Shown here: positions 60,011 to 64,000 of the stretch, piece after piece | How positions within the stretch are numbered: position 1 is the stretch's first letter | Layout of the letters: each line of letters starts with the position of its first letter | DNA from: Armatimonadota bacterium | GTDB lineage: Bacteria; Armatimonadota; Fimbriimonadia; Fimbriimonadales; Fimbriimonadaceae | Assembly (NCBI GenBank): GCA_029781035.1 | Contig: JAKOXK010000079.1 | Coordinates: 22,556-86,555, forward strand | Direction of reading: 5' to 3' | Length of the DNA stretch: 64,000 nt | Made by a program: the position numbers and the translations under genes | Notes under the pieces: generated by a model | Told to the model about the DNA's origin: nothing | Databases searched by the model: none | Seen by the model: only the letters and a program-made list of their open reading frames with translations

Positions 60011-61843
60011 CGACGTTTGCTCGTCCTCGTCTTGACCGCATTGGCTCTGACGGCCCCAGGGCAAGACCCCAAGGGGCGCTACACCAAGTACGAGTACAAC
60101 ATTCCGATGAGGGACGGGATCAAGCTGTACGTGTGCGCGTACGTCCCCAAGAACAAACCGGGCAGCCACCCGATCTTGCTTGAGCGGACTCCATACGGGG
60201 CCGGGCCCTATGGAGCCGATTCGTACCGCGACCCCTCAAGGGGGAGCAAGAAGTTCGAGGAAGCCGGATACATCTTCGCGTACGGTGATGTGAGGGGAAT
60301 CCACATGTCGGAAGGGGTGTTCGAGGACGTCCGCCCGCAACTTCAGTTCCGGACAGGTCATGACGATGTCGACGAGAGTACAGACACTTACGACACGATC
60401 GACTATTTGATCAAGCACGTGAAGGACAACAACGGTCGCGTCGGCATCTGGGGCATCAGCTATCCAGGAGGCTATGCAGCGCTTGGGGCGATCCACAACC
60501 ATCCGGCGCTGAAGGCTGCCAGCCCACAGGCACCGGTCAGCGAGTGGTTCATCGGCGACGACATGCACCACCATGGCGCCTTTTTTCTGCAAGACTGCTT
60601 CAGCTTTTTCAGTGGCATGGGAGGGCCAAAGAACAACCCGTCACCGGGCTGGCCGCCACTGTTCCAGTTCGACATTGGTGGCGATGCCTACAAGTTTTTC
60701 CTCAACCTAGGCCCGATCAAGAACGCCAACGGTCCGAAGTACTTCAACAACAGATGCAAGTTCTGGAACGATGTCACCTACCACCCGGATTACGACGACT
60801 TCTGGCAAGCGCGCAATGTCGAACACAACATGCGTGGAGTCACGTGTCCCCTGCTCACGGTCGGTGGCTGGTTCGACGCGGAGGACATGTTCGGTGCGCT
60901 CCACGTCTATAAAGCCACAGGAGAGCAGAACGAGAACTGGAACGGGCTTTGCATGGGGCCGTGGTACCACGGCGGTTGGTCGTCCGGCCTGATGGACCGC
61001 CTGGGCGACGTGGAATTTGGCTCGAACACGTCCAAAACGTTTCAAGATGAAGTCGAGTTTCCGTTCTTCGACGCTTGCCTTCGCGGCGACGGCAAGCCCG
61101 CGATTCCCAAGGTCACCGTGTTCGAGACGGGGCGCAATGAGTGGCACAAGTTCGATACCTGGCCGCCGAAAGGGCTAAAAAGGGTTGAGTACTATCTCGG
61201 CCCGGGCTCCACGTTGCTGGCTCACGCTCCCGTTGGAGATCGACAGCCCAGCTTTGACCAGTATGTCAGCGACCCGATGAACCCGGTTCCCTACCAAGGC
61301 GGCACCCTCCAATGGCGGTCTACGACCTACATGGATGATGACCAGCGATTCGCCGAAGCTCGGCCTGACGTTTTGTCGTACAAATCCGAGCCGCTGACGG
61401 CCGACACCACGTGGGCGGGTCCGGTGACTGCAGACCTCTGGGTCAAAGTCAGCACGACCGATGCGGACTTTGTCGTCAAGGTCATTGACGTGTATCCCCG
61501 TGGAACCAAGAGCTCGCACGGCAAAGACCTCTCCGGATATGAACAGCTCGTGCGCGCGGATGTGATGCGCGGCAAGTATCGCCGCAGTTACCAAAACCCG
61601 GTTCCGTTCGTCCCAGGCGTTCCGGACGAAGTGAAGTTTCCGTTGCCGGACCTCTATCACACCTTCAGGAAAGGCCACAGGATTATGGTGCAGGTGCAGT
61701 CCTCCTGGTTCCCCCTCGTCGATCGGAACCCCCAGTCCTACTGCAACATCTACACGTGTGGCCAAGACGCGTTCGTCAAGTCAACCGTGGAGGTGGAGCG
61801 CGGCGCTGGGCACTTCTCTCGTATCGAGGTCGGGAAGATGTAG
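60008..61843 (+). CDS. Secreted CocE/NonD-family hydrolase (X-Pro dipeptidyl-peptidase-like)
   Basis: The 611-residue protein has a signal peptide (RRLLVLVLTALALTAPGQ), an alpha/beta-hydrolase domain with NGRVGIWGISYPGGYAA (nucleophile in GISYPG), DVRGIHMSEG and Asp/His later (NPSPGW; GPWYHGGW), and a C-terminal jelly-roll (LTADTTWAGPVTADLWVKVSTTDADFVVKV). This architecture serves glutaryl-acylases, cocaine esterase and S15 peptidases. Substrate unknown. ATG 60008 is preferred to 59990. Confidence 0.9.
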   Translation: MRRLLVLVLTALALTAPGQDPKGRYTKYEYNIPMRDGIKLYVCAYVPKNKPGSHPILLERTPYGAGPYGADSYRDPSRGSKKFEEAGYIFAYGDVRGIHMSEGVFEDVRPQLQFRTGHDDVDESTDTYDTIDYLIKHVKDNNGRVGIWGISYPGGYAALGAIHNHPALKAASPQAPVSEWFIGDDMHHHGAFFLQDCFSFFSGMGGPKNNPSPGWPPLFQFDIGGDAYKFFLNLGPIKNANGPKYFNNRCKFWNDVTYHPDYDDFWQARNVEHNMRGVTCPLLTVGGWFDAEDMFGALHVYKATGEQNENWNGLCMGPWYHGGWSSGLMDRLGDVEFGSNTSKTFQDEVEFPFFDACLRGDGKPAIPKVTVFETGRNEWHKFDTWPPKGLKRVEYYLGPGSTLLAHAPVGDRQPSFDQYVSDPMNPVPYQGGTLQWRSTTYMDDDQRFAEARPDVLSYKSEPLTADTTWAGPVTADLWVKVSTTDADFVVKVIDVYPRGTKSSHGKDLSGYEQLVRADVMRGKYRRSYQNPVPFVPGVPDEVKFPLPDLYHTFRKGHRIMVQVQSSWFPLVDRNPQSYCNIYTCGQDAFVKSTVEVERGAGHFSRIEVGKM

Positions 61844-61879
61844 CACCGGGGTGTTGTTCCCCTTCATGGTGCGCCTCCC

Positions 61880-61916
61880 TTGGGCACGGCTGAGGCGGCC
61901 CTCACGCCGTGCCCAA
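61880..61916. terminator. Hairpin between the convergent CocE and GH95-like genes
   Basis: TTGGGCACGGC (61880-61890) and GCCGTGCCCAA (61906-61916) form an 11-bp stem with a 15-nt loop. No T-run follows on either strand, so it may be a bidirectional terminator of low strength. Confidence 0.5.
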
Positions 61917-61932
61917 AAAGTGGATTCAGGAC

Positions 61933-64000
61933 CTACTCGATCGCATGGCCGACTAAGGTTTCACCCTTCTTGAGGGCGATTTCGACGATGGGGTTCGTCG
62001 CCTGATCCTCGTGTCCTTCCCAGACCCCACTCTTGTCAGACCAAGGATTGGTGACCCGAAGCGTGCCGTCCACGGTCGCCGTGACTTTGATAACGGTGGT
62101 TCGGCCGTTGACTCGGCGTGCCGAAACGCTCCAACCTCCCTCTGCCCGCAAGCCGTCGAAGCTCGCGTCTTTCCAGGCTGTCGGGCAGGCCGGGAAACAC
62201 CTGACGATGCCACCCCAGCTCTGCAGCAGCATCTCTTGCACCGCTTGCATCGCCAGGAAGTTGCCTTCCAACGTGAACGGCCGATAGGTCATCGAGGAAA
62301 GGCCCGTCCCGGATTGGTCGCCGTTGCAGTGGAACCCGTTCCTTAGGATGAAGCCTTTCAAATAGTCTTGAAGGTACTTCAACGCGTCATCGCCATGCCC
62401 TGCCCTTGCCTGCATGCACGACATCCAGGAGAAGCTGTATCCACACCACTGGCTCGTTCCCTGAGCGACCGTTTTGGCGAGAGTGGCGTCAATGGTCTTT
62501 TGGTCGGAGTCGCCACCGTCGGTGTTCAATGTGCCGAGCGGATGGATCGCCAGTGCGTGCGAGAAGTGACGGTGGGACTCGTTGAACGGAAACCCCCTTG
62601 CGAACGTCAGCGCGCCATCCGAGTCGATGTCGAGGGGCTCTAGCTTAGAAAGCAGGGCCTGCCATTTTGATGCGTCTTGGCCGACGCCGGGGGCCATCTC
62701 GGCCAAAGCACCAAAGAGCCACCTCAGAAGCGACTGATCGAAGTTACTGTCGGGCGGTAGCCACGCCTTGGCGCTGTTGTCGTAGATCTCGGGCGAGGTG
62801 CTGAGCGGAAGTCGCAAGTGACCGCCCTCATCTTGGAGCAGTTTCGAGAGCGCCGTGCCAATGGCCTCACAGAATGGGTAGGCGCGGTCCTTGAGAAAGG
62901 CGGGATCCATCGTGTACTTCCAGTGCTCGTAGAACTGGTGTGCGACCCAGGCGCCCATCGTCGGCGAGAGCGAGTACTGCCCCCATCCACCCAGTGGCTG
63001 ACCGTCCAGTGCCATGACACCGGGCACAACCGCGCCTTCGACGCCATAGAAGCTCTTGGCGAACTTCTTGTACTGAGGCAGAAGCTTCCAATTGAAGTCG
63101 AGCCAACTCTCGCCCTGATCGAAGAGCCCCGCCTCAGGATAGGCGAGATAGGTCATCTGGGTGTTGAGGTCGTTGTGATAGTCGCCTTTCCATGGCGGCA
63201 ACCCTCCTTCGTCGGCCGTCCAAACACCCTGCAATGGCATGGGGGGCGCACCTTTGCGCGACCCAGCACCATAGAGATACTTGCAGAAGTCGTATTGGCG
63301 TTGGGCTGCTTCATCGGGTACCGAGACGCTCGAGTGGTTCCAGTAGGCGGCCCACCAATCGATGTTCCTCTCATACCGGTGCTCAAAATCCGCGATGGCG
63401 TCGCTAGTCTTCTTCTTGCCGAGTGCGACGGGATCCTTGGCCTCCTTTGAGGTGCAGATCGCGGTCGCGTAGATGTCAGCCTCGTTGGAGTGGCCACGTT
63501 GGGTGACGACCGCGTACGTGAGTCCCTGCGCAGCTTCCTGGACCATCACGGTCAAGTCCTTGCTCGTCTCCACTTTAGCCGGCTTGTAACCCAGCGCCTT
63601 GACGCCGGCGGGCGCCACGACATGGAGGTCAGCGGTCAACCGAGGAGTGATGCAGAACACGACGGGTTCGTCTGGATCCACGAAGACGACGACACCGTTG
63701 TCCGTCAACTTGGCGGTCGCGACGCCCGTTCTTGGATCCAGGTTGAATTCCTCAGTCTTGTAGGTGCTGTTGAATTCGAACTGAAGTCGTCCTGCGGGGA
63801 GCTTGGTAGGATAGGGCACGTTGTCGTAGGCCCAGTCGAACGCCTTGTGCATTTCGTCGAACTTGCCCTCAGCCTTGAGCCGCTTCATCGACGCATACGA
63901 GAAATCCTTGCTCTTCATCTGGCTGGGAGTCCGCAAATCCCACAGATCACCGCGATCGAGAGACACGTTTACCACGTTCCTGGATCCCCAGACCAAGGCT
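61933..64000 (-). CDS. Glycoside hydrolase family 95-like protein (5' end cut by window)
   Basis: The visible ~689 residues begin ALVWGSRNVVNVSLDRGDLWDLRTP, matching the end of the GNGxxGALVWG motif in GH95 (alpha-fucosidase-like) proteins, so the N-terminal domain is missing here. The (alpha/alpha)6 barrel follows: YGAGSRKGAPPMPLQGVWTADEGGLPPWKGDYHNDLNTQMTYLAYP, and FNESHRHFSHALAIHPLGTLNTD, with Asn-rich active-site loops. Likely a secreted or periplasmic fucosidase or galactosidase; activity not proven. It is convergent with the CocE-type gene. Confidence 0.86.
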   Translation of the reverse strand, partial: ALVWGSRNVVNVSLDRGDLWDLRTPSQMKSKDFSYASMKRLKAEGKFDEMHKAFDWAYDNVPYPTKLPAGRLQFEFNSTYKTEEFNLDPRTGVATAKLTDNGVVVFVDPDEPVVFCITPRLTADLHVVAPAGVKALGYKPAKVETSKDLTVMVQEAAQGLTYAVVTQRGHSNEADIYATAICTSKEAKDPVALGKKKTSDAIADFEHRYERNIDWWAAYWNHSSVSVPDEAAQRQYDFCKYLYGAGSRKGAPPMPLQGVWTADEGGLPPWKGDYHNDLNTQMTYLAYPEAGLFDQGESWLDFNWKLLPQYKKFAKSFYGVEGAVVPGVMALDGQPLGGWGQYSLSPTMGAWVAHQFYEHWKYTMDPAFLKDRAYPFCEAIGTALSKLLQDEGGHLRLPLSTSPEIYDNSAKAWLPPDSNFDQSLLRWLFGALAEMAPGVGQDASKWQALLSKLEPLDIDSDGALTFARGFPFNESHRHFSHALAIHPLGTLNTDGGDSDQKTIDATLAKTVAQGTSQWCGYSFSWMSCMQARAGHGDDALKYLQDYLKGFILRNGFHCNGDQSGTGLSSMTYRPFTLEGNFLAMQAVQEMLLQSWGGIVRCFPACPTAWKDASFDGLRAEGGWSVSARRVNGRTTVIKVTATVDGTLRVTNPWSDKSGVWEGHEDQATNPIVEIALKKGETLVGHAIE

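Noticed and set aside
1..64000. CRISPR arrays, insertion sequences, integrase genes, tRNA and rRNA genes
   Set aside because: No regularly spaced repeats, transposase motifs, or structured RNA signatures were found by eye on either strand.

Overview
The window is chromosomal DNA from a diderm, flagellated, G+C-rich bacterium. The best guess is Armatimonadota, near Fimbriimonas. This is inference from the DUF1559-type prepilin with an FPVFAQAK tail after its N-methylation segment, lpxA and fabZ for lipid A, a flagellin, an outer-membrane barrel protein, many stand-alone secreted glycan-active proteins and frequent TTG/GTG starts. No rRNA, tRNA, CRISPR array, insertion sequence or prophage was found. 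No stretch over 300 bp lacks a gene or pseudogene; the longest gaps (about 190-250 bp) lie between divergent genes or ahead of the second uvrA half.

Layout. 1-5.2 kb: the end of selB, then a tightly overlapped leftward operon (glycosyltransferase, Trm112-like protein, aroQ, aminopeptidase P, degenerate ABC ATPase). 5.3-10.5 kb: anchored protein, DUF374 acyltransferase, rhomboid, yebC, zinc-ribbon membrane protein, SH3-like protein, metallo-beta-lactamase hydrolase. 10.5-16.5 kb: secreted proteins (sialidase-like, DUF4838, PQQ-type propeller, prepilin, small lipoprotein). 16.5-28.9 kb: uvrC, redoxin, pspA, acnA, polysaccharide deacetylase, lipB, prmC, hflX, barrel protein, dnaA. 28.9-33.2 kb: thiamine pyrophosphokinase-like protein, FHA protein, PAS-GGDEF protein, YraN, rnhB, an A+T-richer acetyltransferase, a lipoprotein. 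33.3-39.1 kb: uvrA in two separate genes with four regulatory or accessory genes between them. 39.1-42.5 kb: a ThiF/MoeB-rhodanese protein, a decayed metallophosphoesterase, and a MoaD-like carrier paired with a BNR propeller. 42.7-47.7 kb: small membrane protein, degenerate receiver, tag, FHA membrane protein, beta-helix protein. 47.8-51.5 kb: a TetR-EmrA-EmrB efflux operon. 51.6-64 kb: serC, SpoIIM-like protein, sigma-70 factor, DedA, fabZ-lpxA, Gfo/Idh/MocA oxidoreductase, tsaE, flagellin, CocE-type hydrolase and a GH95-like protein cut by the window end.

The most notable points: (1) UvrA is split exactly at its interdomain linker into two genes 2.8 kb apart, each a complete ABC module with its own start and a -10-like hexamer 9 nt before the ATG. 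(2) A recurring arrangement places a -10-like hexamer 6-9 nt before the start codon, suggesting many leaderless mRNAs. (3) Several proteins keep a fold but have lost catalytic motifs (the ABC ATPase, the receiver, the metallophosphoesterase pseudogene). (4) UvrC carries a palindrome-encoded insertion. (5) A MoaD-like carrier, a BNR propeller and a ThiF-rhodanese activator sit together without molybdopterin or thiamine synthesis genes.
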